Origin: JAVKFF01 sp040226215
Lineage (GTDB): Bacteria > Pseudomonadota > Alphaproteobacteria > DSM-16000 > Inquilinaceae
Direction of reading: 5' to 3'
Length of the DNA stretch: 64,000 nucleotides
Assembly (NCBI GenBank): GCA_040226215.1
Contig: JAVKFF010000052.1
Location: 1-64,000, forward strand
The position numbers were made by a program, and so were the translations under genes. Position 1 is the stretch's first letter. Each line of letters begins with the position of its first letter. The notes below the pieces were generated by a model. It saw only the letters and a program-made list of their open reading frames with translations. It ran no database searches and was not told the origin of the DNA. Positions 16,171 through 25,492 of the stretch are shown here, piece after piece.

Positions 16171-17808
16171 TCAGCCGACCGGGGTCGGCACGGCGCCGAG
16201 CAGTTCGCGGGTGTAGGCATGGGCCGCAACGGTGGCGATGGTCTCCACGGGTGCCGTCTCCACCACGTCGCCGCGATACATCACCACCAGGCGGTGGGCG
16301 ATCTGGCGCACCAGGTTCAGGTCATGGGTGATGAAAAGGTAGGCTGTGCCGTAGCGTTCGCGCAGGTCGAGGAGCAGGCGCACGATCTGAGCCTGGATCG
16401 ACACGTCGAGCGCCGAGGTGATCTCGTCGCAGATCACCAGTCGCGGCCGGCTGGCGAAGGCGCGGGCGATGGCGACGCGCTGCTTCTCGCCACCCGACAG
16501 CTGGTGCGGGAAGCGGCGTCGAAAGTCGACCGGCAGGGCGACGTCCTCGAGCAACCGGCCGATCGTCGCGGCGATTTCGCGGCGGTCGCGCGTCCCGGCG
16601 AGGATCAGGGAGCGTGCCAGGATCTCCTCGACCCGCTGGCGCGGATTGAGCGAGGAGTCCGGGTGCTGGAAGATGATCTGCACGTTGCGCCGGTAACCGG
16701 CGTCCATGTCGCGCGGGCCAGCGACCGTTCGGCCGGCGAAGCGCACCTGCCCGCTGAACGCGTTGAGGCCGACAAGGGCCCGCGCGATGGTCGACTTGCC
16801 GGAACCGGATTCGCCGACCAGGCCGAGGATCTCGCCCGGCCGCACGGCGAAGGAGACGTCGCGGGCGCCCACCACGCGTTCCGAGCGGCCGAACAGCCGC
16901 TTCAGGATCGACGGGCGCCCGTACGAAATGCCGACACCATCGAGTTCGAGCAGCAGGGGCGTTTCGCCGGTCGCATCCGCGAGGGGCGGCGTCAACGGCC
17001 GGTCCGGCCGCGGCACGCTGGCGATCAGTTGTTTGGTGTAGTCCTCGCGTGGGGCGCGGAAGACCTCGTCGGCCGGCTCTTCCTCGACGATGCGGCCGCG
17101 ATGGATGACGGCGACGCGGTGGGCGATCTCGGAGACCAACGCCAGATCGTGCGAGATGTAGAGCGAGGCCACACCCGTCTCGGCCTGCAGTTCGCGGAAC
17201 AGGTCAAGGATCGAGCGCGCGGTGATGATGTCGAGCGCCGTCGTCGGCTCGTCGAAGAGGATGCATTCGGGCTGGCAGGCGAAGGCGGTGGCGATGGCCA
17301 CGCGCTGCTTCTCCCCGCCGGACACCTCGTGCGGATAGCGCGCCATCATCGCTGCCGGGGTCTTGAGCCCCACCCGCTCCAGCATGCCGGTGCCGCGCTT
17401 CCAGGCCGCGCGCCAGTCGAGGCCGTGATGGCGGACCAGCGTCTCGGCCACCTGGGTGCCGAGCGTCATCGTGGGGTTCAGCGCGGTGCCCGGGTCCTGG
17501 AAAACCATGCCGATGCGCCGGCCGCGAAAGCGGGCGAACTCGCCGGTGGACAGGCCGCGCAGATCGGTGCCCGACAGCCGGATGGTGCCGGCCTGCTCAC
17601 GCGCGTTGCCGGCAAGGTCGCGCATGATGGCGAAGGCCAGCGTCGACTTGCCCGAGCCAGACTCGCCGACCAGGCCCATGACCTCGCCACGGGCGATCGT
17701 CAGGTCGATCTCCTCGAGCGCGCGCAGCGTGCCCGTCGGCATGAGGTAGTCAAGGGTGTAGCCCGCGATATCGAGGACGGGGACGGCGTTGTCTGGCGTG
17801 TCGCTCAT
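16171..17808 (-). CDS. fused Dpp-type ABC ATPase (DppD-DppF in one chain)
   Basis: 545 residues with two complete nucleotide-binding domains. Domain 1: GESGSGKST near residues 39-47, VSGGEKQRVAIATAF, Walker B ILFDEPTTALD. Domain 2: GESGSGKST near 350, LSGGEKQRVAIARAF, Walker B LVICDEITSALD. Both keep the catalytic Glu and H-loop His. The YejF/GsiA-like fusion replaces separate DppD and DppF in importer C. It starts 7 bases after the DppC-like stop. The fused architecture is shared with module E but not with A, F or G. Confidence 0.95.
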   Translation of the reverse strand: MSDTPDNAVPVLDIAGYTLDYLMPTGTLRALEEIDLTIARGEVMGLVGESGSGKSTLAFAIMRDLAGNAREQAGTIRLSGTDLRGLSTGEFARFRGRRIGMVFQDPGTALNPTMTLGTQVAETLVRHHGLDWRAAWKRGTGMLERVGLKTPAAMMARYPHEVSGGEKQRVAIATAFACQPECILFDEPTTALDIITARSILDLFRELQAETGVASLYISHDLALVSEIAHRVAVIHRGRIVEEEPADEVFRAPREDYTKQLIASVPRPDRPLTPPLADATGETPLLLELDGVGISYGRPSILKRLFGRSERVVGARDVSFAVRPGEILGLVGESGSGKSTIARALVGLNAFSGQVRFAGRTVAGPRDMDAGYRRNVQIIFQHPDSSLNPRQRVEEILARSLILAGTRDRREIAATIGRLLEDVALPVDFRRRFPHQLSGGEKQRVAIARAFASRPRLVICDEITSALDVSIQAQIVRLLLDLRERYGTAYLFITHDLNLVRQIAHRLVVMYRGDVVETAPVETIATVAAHAYTRELLGAVPTPVG

Positions 17809-17815
17809 GCCGGCC

Positions 17816-18640
17816 TCACGTCTTCGGGTTCAGGGCGTCGCGCAGACCGTCGCCCAGAAGGTTGAAGCCGATGGCGACCATCGCGATGGCGAGGCCCGGC
17901 CAGATCATCATCCACGGGTTGCGGAACAGGTAGTCCCGGGATTCCGAGACCATCAGCCCCCATTCAGCCGAAGGTGGCTGGGCGCCGAGGCCGAGGAAGC
18001 TGAGCGTGGCCAGCAGCATGACGGCGAAGGCCACGCGGATGGTCGCCTCGACGACGATCGGAGCGACCACGTTGGGCATCATCTCCCGGGCGATGATGTA
18101 GCTGGCCCGCTCGCCGCGGGCGATGGCGGCGTTGACATAGTCCTGCTTGCGCACGGTCAGGGCGACGGAGCGAGCCACGCGGGACATGCCCGGCGCGAAG
18201 GCGATGCCGATGGCGATGAAGGCGTTGACGCTGCTGGCACCCAGCGCGGTGACGATCAGCAGCGCGAAGAGCAGGCTGGGGATCGCCATCACCGCGTCGA
18301 CGACGCGCATGATGACCTCGTCGGCGCGGCCGCCGAGATAGGCCGAGGCGGTGCCGATGAAGGCGCCGAGCAGGGTGCCCAGCAAGGTCGACAGCACGGC
18401 CATGAAGATGGTCGCGGGCGCGCCGCTGAGCATGCGCGAGAACAGGTCGCGCCCGAACTGGTCGGTGCCCAGAAGGAAGGAGGCGCCCGGTCCCTCGAAG
18501 CGGGCGGTGTAGTTGAAGGCCTCCGGATCGGCCGGAGCCAGCCAGGGGCCGAAGGCGGCCAGCAGGAAGACGAAGACGACGATGACGCCGCCGATCGCGC
18601 CCTGGGGCGAGCGCGCCAGGCGCCGGAGGAGGTCAGTCAT
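17816..18640 (-). CDS. ABC transporter permease, DppC type (module C)
   Basis: 274 residues from ATG 18640-18638 (MTDLLRRLARSPQGAIGG), which matches DppC N-termini; the open frame extends upstream over the DppB gene. It contains LLGTDQFGRDLFSRMLSGAP, the EAA loop ERASYIIAREMMPNVVAPI and the tail LLGDGLRDALNPKT. It overlaps the end of the DppB-like gene by 8 bases. Partner of that permease in importer C. Confidence 0.94.
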   Translation of the reverse strand: MTDLLRRLARSPQGAIGGVIVVFVFLLAAFGPWLAPADPEAFNYTARFEGPGASFLLGTDQFGRDLFSRMLSGAPATIFMAVLSTLLGTLLGAFIGTASAYLGGRADEVIMRVVDAVMAIPSLLFALLIVTALGASSVNAFIAIGIAFAPGMSRVARSVALTVRKQDYVNAAIARGERASYIIAREMMPNVVAPIVVEATIRVAFAVMLLATLSFLGLGAQPPSAEWGLMVSESRDYLFRNPWMMIWPGLAIAMVAIGFNLLGDGLRDALNPKT

Positions 18641-19583
18641 ACTGGATCCTCCGGTCGAGCAGGGCGTAGGTGAGGTCGGCCAGGAAGTTGGCCAGCGCAT
18701 AGGTCGCCGCCATGATCAGGGCCCCCGCCTGAATGGCCGGCAGGTCGCGGCTCTCGATGGCGACGATCAGCTGCCGCCCGATGCCGGGGAAGGCGAATAT
18801 CTCCTCCACCACGATGATGCCGCCCAGGAGATAGCCGATATCGAGCGCGATCACCGTGACCGTGGGCAAGAGCGCATTGGGGACGGCGTGACGCCACAGC
18901 ACGCGCCGCCGGCTGAGGCCCTTCAGGCGGGCGGCGCGGATATAGTCGGTGTGCAGCACGTCGACCAGTTCGGAGCGCACCATGCGAGAGACATGCGCGA
19001 TCAGGATGACGGAGACGGTGAGCACCGGCAGGGCGAGGTGGTGCAACCCATCCCAGAAATCCTCCGTCAGGGGCACGTACCCGGTCGACGGGAAGAGGCC
19101 GACCTCGGGACTGGCCAACACCAGCACGGCCAGCGTGGCGGTGACGAATTCGGGTAGCGAGACGCCGACATAGGAGAGCAGGCTGACCCCGACATCAGTC
19201 GCCTTGCCACGCCGGAGCGCTGCCAGCACCCCCATCGGTATGGCGACGACGATCAGCACCAGGAGGGCGAAGCCGGCGAGCAGGAGCGAGCGCGCCAGGG
19301 CCGGGAACATCATGTCGGCGACCGGCAGGCCGGTGCGCAGCGAGATGCCGAAATCGCCCGCCAGCAGTCCGGAGAACCAGGCCCAGAACTGCACCGGGAT
19401 CGGCTCGTCGAGGCCGAGCCGCTCGCGCACCGCGGCCAGCGCGTCCTCGGTCGCGTTCTCTCCCAGCAGCATCTGCGCCGCGTCGGCCGGCAGCGCCTGG
19501 GTGATGAAGAACACCAGGACCGAGACGATCAGCAGCGTGAAGAGGATGTAGCCCGTCCGCTTGACGAGGTAGAGCAGCGACAT
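18633..19583 (-). CDS. ABC transporter permease, DppB type (module C)
   Basis: 316 residues, begins MSLLYLVKRTGYILFTLLIV, usual for DppB. It contains LPADAAQMLLGENATEDAL (the LxADxA variant of the usual PGDP motif), about six membrane segments, the EAA loop IRAARLKGLSRRRVLWRHAVPNALLP and the tail LLDRRIQYD. It follows the SBP gene after a 104-base gap with a stem-loop. Confidence 0.94.
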   Translation of the reverse strand: MSLLYLVKRTGYILFTLLIVSVLVFFITQALPADAAQMLLGENATEDALAAVRERLGLDEPIPVQFWAWFSGLLAGDFGISLRTGLPVADMMFPALARSLLLAGFALLVLIVVAIPMGVLAALRRGKATDVGVSLLSYVGVSLPEFVTATLAVLVLASPEVGLFPSTGYVPLTEDFWDGLHHLALPVLTVSVILIAHVSRMVRSELVDVLHTDYIRAARLKGLSRRRVLWRHAVPNALLPTVTVIALDIGYLLGGIIVVEEIFAFPGIGRQLIVAIESRDLPAIQAGALIMAATYALANFLADLTYALLDRRIQYD

Positions 19584-19613
19584 GAACGGCTATCCGGCGA
19601 AGTCGGAGAATGT

Positions 19614-19658
19614 GGGCGGCCCGGCCTCGAGGTGAGGCAGGGCGAGACCGGGCCGCCC
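19614..19658 (-). other. intercistronic stem-loop after the SBP gene (module C)
   Basis: Perfect 11-bp arms GGGCGGCCCGG (19614-19624) and CCGGGCCGCCC (19648-19658), with an inner GCCTC/GAGGC pairing in the loop. It lies 29 bases after the SBP stop and before the permease start at 19583. It has the same position and style as the stem-loops of modules A, D, E and G. Confidence 0.7.
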
Positions 19659-19687
19659 GGGCGCCACGATGTCAGCGGCGATCGGGA

Positions 19688-21253
19688 TCAGCCGCGATCG
19701 GGCGCGCCATCTCCGAGCCAGACCTCGTCGAGACGGAAGATCGCCCCGCGCGGGTGGATCTCGTAGTTCTCGACATAGTCGCGCCTTGCGGAGAGCTGGT
19801 CGAAGAACACCGGGATCACCGTCGGCACCTCGTCATGCATGAGCTGCTGGGCCTCGGCGTAGATCTCCGCCCGCCGGGCGTCGTCCGCGGTCTCGCGGCC
19901 CTCGGTGACCAGGCGGTCGAACTCGGCATTGTTCCAGCGCGTCTCGTTCCACGGCGATTCCGAGGTGTAGAGCAGCGAGAAGATGCCGTCAGGCGTCGGC
20001 TGCATGTTGTAGAAGCCGACATAGAACTGGCCCTGCAGCCACACCTGATCGAGATATGTCGAGTGTGGCATGGTCTGCACCTCGATGTTGAAGCCGGCCG
20101 GTGCCGCCATCTCGCGCATGGCAACGCCCAGCTGGGTTCGGGTGCCCGGCCGATCGGAGGCGACCAGCGTCAGGTCGAGACCGTCAGGATAGCCCGCGTC
20201 GGCGAGCAGGCTTCGCGCCTCGTCGATGTTCATCTGCCGGTCGCCGACATCGGCGTGGTAGCGATAGGCCGGCGAGATCGGCGTGTCCTGCCCCTCGGTG
20301 CCATAGCCCTCGGCGACGAAGGCGATCAGCGCCTCGCGGGCGACCGCGAGCGCCAGCGCCCGGCGCACCCGCGCGTCGTCGAAGGGCGGCTGGTCGCAGC
20401 GCATGATGACGTTGAGGAACTGGCCCGACGGGATGCGCATGCCAACGACGCCGCCGGCACCTGAGATGCGCTCGAAATCGGTCGGCGCGGTGCGCACCAT
20501 CAGGTCGGTGTCGCCGGTGATGATGGCCGAACTCTCGGCGGTGGAGTCTGGATAGATGACGATTTCCACGCGGTCGAGATAGGGCCGTCCCTCGATGAAG
20601 TAGTCGGGGTTGCGCTCAACCACCACCAGGCGCTCCGGCTCGTAGCTGACCAGGCGGAAGGGACCGGTGCCGATGACCTCCTGATTGAGGCGGCCGATGT
20701 CGTCGGCCAGGACCGCGGCCGGTACGATCTTGGCATCGGTGTAGGCGACCGCGATCGGCAGGTCGGCATAAGGCCCGGTCAGCTGGAAGACGACGGTCAT
20801 GTCGTCCGTCGCCGTCACCGATTCGATCGGCCCGACATTGCGGCGGGCGGGCGAGCCGGTGGCCTCGTCGAGGATGGCGGTGAAGGTGGCGACGACATCC
20901 TCGGCGGTCAGCGGCGAGCCGTCGTGGAAGACGACGCCCGGTCGCAGGGTGAAGGTCCAGCTCGTCAGGTCGTCCGAGGCGCTCCAGTTCTCCGCCAGGT
21001 CCGGTTCCGCCGTCATGTCGCGGGACAGTCTGGTGAGGCCGGAATAGAGCAGCTCGCCCATCAGGTATTCCGGGTTCACCCGGTGCAGCAGCGGGTTCAG
21101 CACGTCCGGCCCCTGGTCGACGCTGACCCGGAGCGTGCCGCCCGGGACGGGCTGGGCGACCGCCAGCCGCGGCATGCCCAGCGAGGAAATGGCGAGCCCG
21201 CTGGCGCTGCCGGCGAGGAAGGTGCGGCGCTTGACGGTGAATGGCTTTCTCAT
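19688..21253 (-). CDS. periplasmic substrate-binding protein, family 5, with Tat-type signal
   Basis: 521 residues. The N-terminus carries a twin-arginine motif, KRRTFLAGSASGLAISSLG, followed by PRLAVAQP, so export in folded form through Tat is likely. This differs from the Sec-type signals of the other four Dpp-like SBPs here. SBP family 5 motifs: LAENWSASDDLTSWTF, LRPGVVFHDGSPLTAEDVV, VIGTGPFRLVSYEPER. Start ATG 21253-21251 with GGGAGA upstream. It follows the canonical M20 gene by 31 bases and precedes the permeases, so it is the receptor of importer C. Confidence 0.94.
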   Translation of the reverse strand: MRKPFTVKRRTFLAGSASGLAISSLGMPRLAVAQPVPGGTLRVSVDQGPDVLNPLLHRVNPEYLMGELLYSGLTRLSRDMTAEPDLAENWSASDDLTSWTFTLRPGVVFHDGSPLTAEDVVATFTAILDEATGSPARRNVGPIESVTATDDMTVVFQLTGPYADLPIAVAYTDAKIVPAAVLADDIGRLNQEVIGTGPFRLVSYEPERLVVVERNPDYFIEGRPYLDRVEIVIYPDSTAESSAIITGDTDLMVRTAPTDFERISGAGGVVGMRIPSGQFLNVIMRCDQPPFDDARVRRALALAVAREALIAFVAEGYGTEGQDTPISPAYRYHADVGDRQMNIDEARSLLADAGYPDGLDLTLVASDRPGTRTQLGVAMREMAAPAGFNIEVQTMPHSTYLDQVWLQGQFYVGFYNMQPTPDGIFSLLYTSESPWNETRWNNAEFDRLVTEGRETADDARRAEIYAEAQQLMHDEVPTVIPVFFDQLSARRDYVENYEIHPRGAIFRLDEVWLGDGAPDRG

Positions 21254-21284
21254 GGTGAGGTCTCCCTGCTGCTGGTTCGTGAAA

Positions 21285-22580
21285 CTAGGCATCCGCCCGA
21301 TCGAGCGGGTGGTCGGCGAGGTAGAGGAGGACGCTTCTGGCGAGCGCCTTGAGGTCGGTGAGCGTGGTGTACTCGTCGGCGGCGTGCGCGCCGTTGTCGG
21401 GCCTGGTCAGACCGCCCAGCAGGATCTCGCGGATCCCGGCCTGCTGCACCCAGCCCATGTCCGAACTGGTGCCCGAGCCGTATTCGCGGAAGCTCTCACG
21501 CGGCCAGCCGAAGCCTTGCGAGAGGGCGGCCTGCCAGCGCGGCCAGTGCGGGCCGGTCGGATCGGAGACCGGCGCCAGGTGGCCGATGACGGTGACCGAC
21601 CAGTCGAGCGCGTCGGTTTCGGCGACCGCTTCGGCGACGGTCCGCTCCACCTCCGCGATCACCTCTGCGGCGTCTTCTTCTGGCATGTAGCGGCGGTTGA
21701 CCACGAGGCGGCAGAGGCCGGGGAGGGCCGAGCCCTTGTCGCCGGCATGCGCGGCCGCCAGGGTCAGCCGGGGACGCAGCGGCTCACCCGGCGGGAAATG
21801 CGGCGGCGGCGTCATCGCCGAGGCGCGCTCGCGCAGGGCGCCGCCGAGCGTCTGCAAGGCCTGCATGACCGGCAGGGCCGCCGCCAGCGCGTTGACGCCG
21901 CCCACCGGATCGCCGGAATGGGCGGTGCGGCCGTGGATCCTGATCTCCAGGTCGATACTGCCGAAGCAGCCGCCCCAGATGCGCGGCGCCGCCTGGCCGT
22001 TGAAGCTGAGCAGGTGTCCCTCGATCTCGCCCTTTTCGGCGAGATAGCGGATACCGGGATAGAGCCCGCCCTCCTCGTCGGTGCAGAACAGCAGGTCGAC
22101 GTCGAACATCAGGGGCAGGCCGGCGGCGTCGGCGGCGCGGATGGCGGCGAGCACGCTGACGATCGTGCCCTTCATGTCGGCCGCGCCGCGCCCGTGCAGC
22201 CTGTCGCCGCGCCGGGTGAGGCGGAACGGGTCCATCGACCAGCCATCGCCGGGCGGCACCGTGTCGACATGGAAATAGACCGCGCAGACCGGCCGGCCGG
22301 TCCGCCGGCGCGCCACCAGGTTCACGCGCTCGCCGTCGGCGGGCCCGCCCGGCGTGCGCCACAGCGCCTCCGGCACGAGGACCCGGTGCGAGGCGAAGCC
22401 CATCGGCCCGATCATGCCGTCGAGCACGTTGGCGAGTTCGGCGTAGTTGCGCCCGGGCGGGAAGGATGTGTCGACCGAGATCGTGCGGCCGAAGGCCTCG
22501 ATCATCCAGGCCTCGTCGCCGTCGATGTGTTCCAGTGCCTGTTTCAGGAGACCGGTTCGGTCGTGTCCGCCATCCGGCAC
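21285..22580 (-). CDS. M20-family metallopeptidase/amidohydrolase
   Basis: About 431 residues from GTG 22580-22578. The M20 metal site is largely canonical: FHVDTVPPG (His and Asp), GRGAADMKG (bridging Asp), CTDEEGGL (catalytic and metal Glu) and GAHAADEYT (C-terminal His). The Glu of the usual EPT motif is replaced in SFNGQAAPR. The dimerisation-domain His is seen in RIHGRTAHSGDP. It hydrolyses an amide or carbamoyl bond, substrate unknown. First gene of the operon for importer C; a second, degenerate M20 is last. The start is uncertain: GGAGG lies only two bases before the GTG. Confidence 0.9.
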   Translation of the reverse strand: MPDGGHDRTGLLKQALEHIDGDEAWMIEAFGRTISVDTSFPPGRNYAELANVLDGMIGPMGFASHRVLVPEALWRTPGGPADGERVNLVARRRTGRPVCAVYFHVDTVPPGDGWSMDPFRLTRRGDRLHGRGAADMKGTIVSVLAAIRAADAAGLPLMFDVDLLFCTDEEGGLYPGIRYLAEKGEIEGHLLSFNGQAAPRIWGGCFGSIDLEIRIHGRTAHSGDPVGGVNALAAALPVMQALQTLGGALRERASAMTPPPHFPPGEPLRPRLTLAAAHAGDKGSALPGLCRLVVNRRYMPEEDAAEVIAEVERTVAEAVAETDALDWSVTVIGHLAPVSDPTGPHWPRWQAALSQGFGWPRESFREYGSGTSSDMGWVQQAGIREILLGGLTRPDNGAHAADEYTTLTDLKALARSVLLYLADHPLDRADA

Positions 22581-22697
22581 TGCCGCCTCCGCTTTATTTC
22601 TATATAGTTTATATGAAAGCGCATCGCTGGTAGGGTCTGTCAATCTCAAATCGACCTGGGCTATGAACCAAGGTTGAGACATTCGGGAGTGACATGC
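22581..22697. promoter_or_regulatory. divergent promoter/operator between operon C and its GntR/UTRA regulator
   Basis: 117 bases. AT-rich core at about 22592-22618 holds an imperfect inverted repeat, TTTC-TATATA-G-TTTATAT-GAAA (22597-22618, one-base offset between the arms), in otherwise GC-rich DNA. TATATA or TATAAA-like hexamers are present on both strands, so promoter and operator probably coincide. GGGAG (22685-22689) is the ribosome site for the GTG start of the regulator. Confidence 0.6.
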
Positions 22698-23444
22698 GTG
22701 ACCGTCGCCATCGGTGACCGGGGCAATCTTCAGTCGGTGCCGCTTTACGAGCAGATAAAGCGTCAGATCTCCGAACAGATTCTGATGGGCGCCTGGCCGC
22801 CCGGCACGGTGCTGCCGAGCGAGGTGGCGCTGGGTCAGCGCTTCGGTGTCGCCGTCGGAACCATCCGGCGGGCGCTGTCGGACCTCAAGGCCGAGGGCAT
22901 GATCATGCGCCGGCGCAAGACCGGCACCGTGGTCACCGGGCGCATGCCGCAGCACAATCTGCGCTATTTCTTCCAGTATTTCCGTCTGCATGGCGCCGAC
23001 GGCGCGCTGCTGCGCTCCCGCGCGCGGGTGATCTCCCTGACCCGCCGCGCGCCGGACGCCCGGGAACGCCGCGAGCTGAACCTTCCGGAAGACGCCGAGG
23101 TGCTGGCGCTGCGGCGCACCCGGGCCGTCGACGGACGGGTGGTCATGCACGAGGAGTTCGTACTCGACCGGTCACGCCTGCCGGACTTTCCCGAGCCGCC
23201 CAACGTGCCCGAACTGCTCTACCTCTACCTGCTCGAACGCTACGGCATCCGCCTCGACGCGGTGCGGGAGCAACTGACGGCCGACGCCATCAGCGCCGAG
23301 GACAGGTCGCTTCTCGACATCGGCGAGGCGCGCGCCATCCTGGTCATCAACCAGACCGCCTTCGATCAGGGCGGCGCACCCACCATTGTCGCCTGGCATC
23401 GGGTGGTGACCGACGGCTTCACCTACGTCAACGAGGTGCGATAG
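22698..23444 (+). CDS. GntR-family regulator, HutC/UTRA type
   Basis: 248 residues from GTG 22698, chosen for GGGAG eight bases upstream. The winged helix is at about residues 14-75 (VPLYEQIKRQISEQILMGAW, then SDLKAEGMIMRRRKTGT). The UTRA effector domain follows (RRTRAVDGRVVMHEEFVLDR, AFDQGGAPTIVAWHRVV). It is divergent from the M20-importer operon C and most likely represses it, with a small carboxylate, amino acid or sugar as inducer. Two earlier in-frame non-ATG starts exist. Confidence 0.92.
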   Translation: MTVAIGDRGNLQSVPLYEQIKRQISEQILMGAWPPGTVLPSEVALGQRFGVAVGTIRRALSDLKAEGMIMRRRKTGTVVTGRMPQHNLRYFFQYFRLHGADGALLRSRARVISLTRRAPDARERRELNLPEDAEVLALRRTRAVDGRVVMHEEFVLDRSRLPDFPEPPNVPELLYLYLLERYGIRLDAVREQLTADAISAEDRSLLDIGEARAILVINQTAFDQGGAPTIVAWHRVVTDGFTYVNEVR

Positions 23445-23516
23445 GACGCCGCGCGACGCCACGGTCGGGGCCCGGTCGCGCTACGGCCCGTGCGCTGCCG
23501 GGACCGGGATCGCCGG

Positions 23517-23540
23517 CGTCATCACGGTCGTCATCACGGT
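23517..23540. repeat. 12-bp tandem duplication at the end of the AraC gene
   Basis: CGTCATCACGGT occurs twice back to back (23517-23528 and 23529-23540), covering the AraC stop codon at 23534. It lies between convergent genes. A CCCGGTC/GACCGGG pairing just to the left could form a terminator-like hairpin. Confidence 0.7.
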
Positions 23541-24424
23541 CCGCCCCGCTCCATCGCCCGCCACCGGCGCGGGCTGACCCCGGAAGCGCGCTTGAAGTCG
23601 CGGCTGAAATGATAGACGTCGCAGAAGCCGCAGCGCTCGGCGATCTCGGTGACCTGAAGATCGGTGTCGAGCAGGAGGCGTTGGGCGAGCAGGAGCCGCT
23701 CGCGCATCAGCCATTTCCGCGGCGTGCTCTGTAGATGCTTGCGGAACAGGCGGCGAAGATGGGTGGCGCTGATGCCCGACATGCGCTGCAGATCGGTCTC
23801 GTGCCAGGACTCCTGGGGCGCTGCGTGCATGGCATTCACCGCGTTGTGCAGCGGCGTCGGCAGGCGCGACGGCTCCGCACCCCGCCGCGAGTCCTCGATG
23901 ATCAGGAGCAACTCGGCCACCAGGCTGTTGAGCATGGCGTCGATCTCCGTGTTCTCGCCGCGCAGGGTGTCGAACAGCCTCTCGAACCACACGAACACGC
24001 CGCTGGGCCGCTTGATGGTGACGACAGGGCGATCGCTGCCGAACTGCTTGTGCCGGCAGGCTGCGTTGTCCGGTCCGTCCAGGCGAAGCCAGAGCAGACG
24101 CCAGGGTCGGGAGGGGTCCGGCCAGTGGGCGTGCGCGCCCTCGTTGGCGATCCAGGCGAGCTGATTGGCGTCGACGCGGTGGGTGCGCCCGTCGGACGAG
24201 ATGTAGCCGGCACCGGACAGGCAATACAGCAGGTCCTGCCCCGGGTAGTGCGGCCGGGAGATCATGTAGCCGGGCGCGGCGTCGACCCGCCCCGCCCGCA
24301 ATATGGTGAAGCAGTACCGCGTCCAACCGGGCGCGGGGAAGTAGTGGAAATCGTCGATGAAGCGCGACGTAGCGAGCATCTGGGGCATGTTCGTTTTATA
24401 CAAGCGCATGGATGTATCGTCCAT
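23534..24424 (-). CDS. AraC-family transcriptional regulator
   Basis: Up to 296 residues. The N-terminal half is the AraC-type sugar-binding cupin region (PAPGWTRYCFTILRAGRVDA, then PGQDLLYCLSGAGYI). The C-terminal 100 residues hold two HTH motifs, the second reading VTEIAERCGFCDVYHFSRDFK followed by GVSPRRWR. It diverges from the PhyH/ribose-type operon D and is its likely activator, responding to a sugar-like ligand. The start is ambiguous among ATGs at 24424, 24409 and 24388; the longest is listed. Confidence 0.9.
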   Translation of the reverse strand: MDDTSMRLYKTNMPQMLATSRFIDDFHYFPAPGWTRYCFTILRAGRVDAAPGYMISRPHYPGQDLLYCLSGAGYISSDGRTHRVDANQLAWIANEGAHAHWPDPSRPWRLLWLRLDGPDNAACRHKQFGSDRPVVTIKRPSGVFVWFERLFDTLRGENTEIDAMLNSLVAELLLIIEDSRRGAEPSRLPTPLHNAVNAMHAAPQESWHETDLQRMSGISATHLRRLFRKHLQSTPRKWLMRERLLLAQRLLLDTDLQVTEIAERCGFCDVYHFSRDFKRASGVSPRRWRAMERGGP

Positions 24425-24637
24425 TCCAATGCGTTCCAGGGTTGCCTAGCTTGGCCGGCAACGGACACGAGACGCCCTCAACCCGAGCGGAGGTCGGTAA
24501 TCGGTCCACGCCATGCGCGAACGACGCCGACCGCCAAAGAAGCGGTCCGACCATGGAGCGGTCGACACCGTCGGCGCTGGCAGCCGCCGATCACCGGATC
24601 GGTCGGACGGGATGGTGATCCAGGATAGGGCGAACTG
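24425..24637. promoter_or_regulatory. divergent intergenic region of module D
   Basis: 213 bases between the AraC regulator and the PhyH gene. GATCACC (24589-24595) and GGTGATC (24614-24620) form an inverted repeat 18 bases before the PhyH start, able to fold in the leader or serve as an operator. No clear promoter consensus is seen; a TATAAA hexamer on the minus strand near 24398-24403 is inside the longest AraC reading. Confidence 0.45.
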
Positions 24638-25402
24638 ATGCTTGCTCCGTCGGAAGTCGAGTGCGGCCTGTACCAGAGCGAAGGTTACTTCGTGCGGCCG
24701 GGACTGCTGTCGCCAGCGGAGGTCGACGACTTCCGCGACCACGCCCGGAAAGATCTCGAATCCGCCGCCGCCAAGTCGGCGGTGATGGAGAAGGGCGACC
24801 GGGACGGCAACAAGACCCTGCTGAAGATGTGGAACACCGCGGCCGACGACAAATACGGCCTGCTGGCCCGCGACGAGCGCCTGGTCGGCCTGGCGACCGG
24901 CCTGATCGGCGAAGAGGTCTATCTCTACAGCCATAAGATGACGATGAAGCAGCCCGGCGAGGGCGGCGCCTGGGAATGGCACCAGGATTTCGGCTACTGG
25001 CACGAATATGGCTGCCTGGCGCCGGAGATGCTGAGCATCTGGATCGCCCTGGACAAATCGACCGCAGCCAATGGGTGCCTGCAGGTGCTGCCGGTCAGCC
25101 ATCGCCTGGGGCGGCTCAAGCACACCCGCGAATCCGGTCAGACCAATGTCGACCCGGAGTTCATCGCCGCTGCCCTTGAGCGTTTTCCGAAGAAGTACGT
25201 GGAAATGGAGCCCGGCGACGCGCTGGTCTTCCACTGCAACCTGCTGCACCGCTCCGACGCCAACAAGAGCGACACCTATCGCTGGGGCTACATCTGCTCC
25301 TACAACGCCGTCAGCAACGCGCCCTTCAAGCGGGTGCGGGACTACGGCAACTACGAGAAGCTCGACGTGGTCTCCGCCGGCAGCTTCATGCACGCGGCGT
25401 GA
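24638..25402 (+). CDS. phytanoyl-CoA dioxygenase (PhyH) family protein
   Basis: 254 residues, non-haem Fe(II)/2-oxoglutarate oxygenase fold. The iron ligands are visible as His-x-Asp in WHQDFGYWHEYG and the distal His in FHCNLLHRSDANKS; an Arg for 2-oxoglutarate follows (TYRWGYICSYN). Bacterial PhyH proteins hydroxylate small molecules of many kinds. It precedes the ribose-type importer genes by 90 bases and probably shares their transcript, so it may oxidise the sugar-linked or polyol-like substrate before kinase action. Substrate unknown. Confidence 0.92.
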   Translation: MLAPSEVECGLYQSEGYFVRPGLLSPAEVDDFRDHARKDLESAAAKSAVMEKGDRDGNKTLLKMWNTAADDKYGLLARDERLVGLATGLIGEEVYLYSHKMTMKQPGEGGAWEWHQDFGYWHEYGCLAPEMLSIWIALDKSTAANGCLQVLPVSHRLGRLKHTRESGQTNVDPEFIAAALERFPKKYVEMEPGDALVFHCNLLHRSDANKSDTYRWGYICSYNAVSNAPFKRVRDYGNYEKLDVVSAGSFMHAA

Positions 25403-25492
25403 CGGCAGGAGACCGGCGTCGGGCCGTCGGGCGACAGGTCGTGGCGACAAAGTCGTCGGTGAGCCCCACGGAGCCGCCATGCGAGGAGCAGC

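Noticed and set aside
15064..17865. 933-codon open frame on the plus strand
   Set aside because: It lies antisense to the M20 and fused ATPase genes, both full of recognisable motifs. Long antisense frames are expected at this GC content and the translation has no domain.
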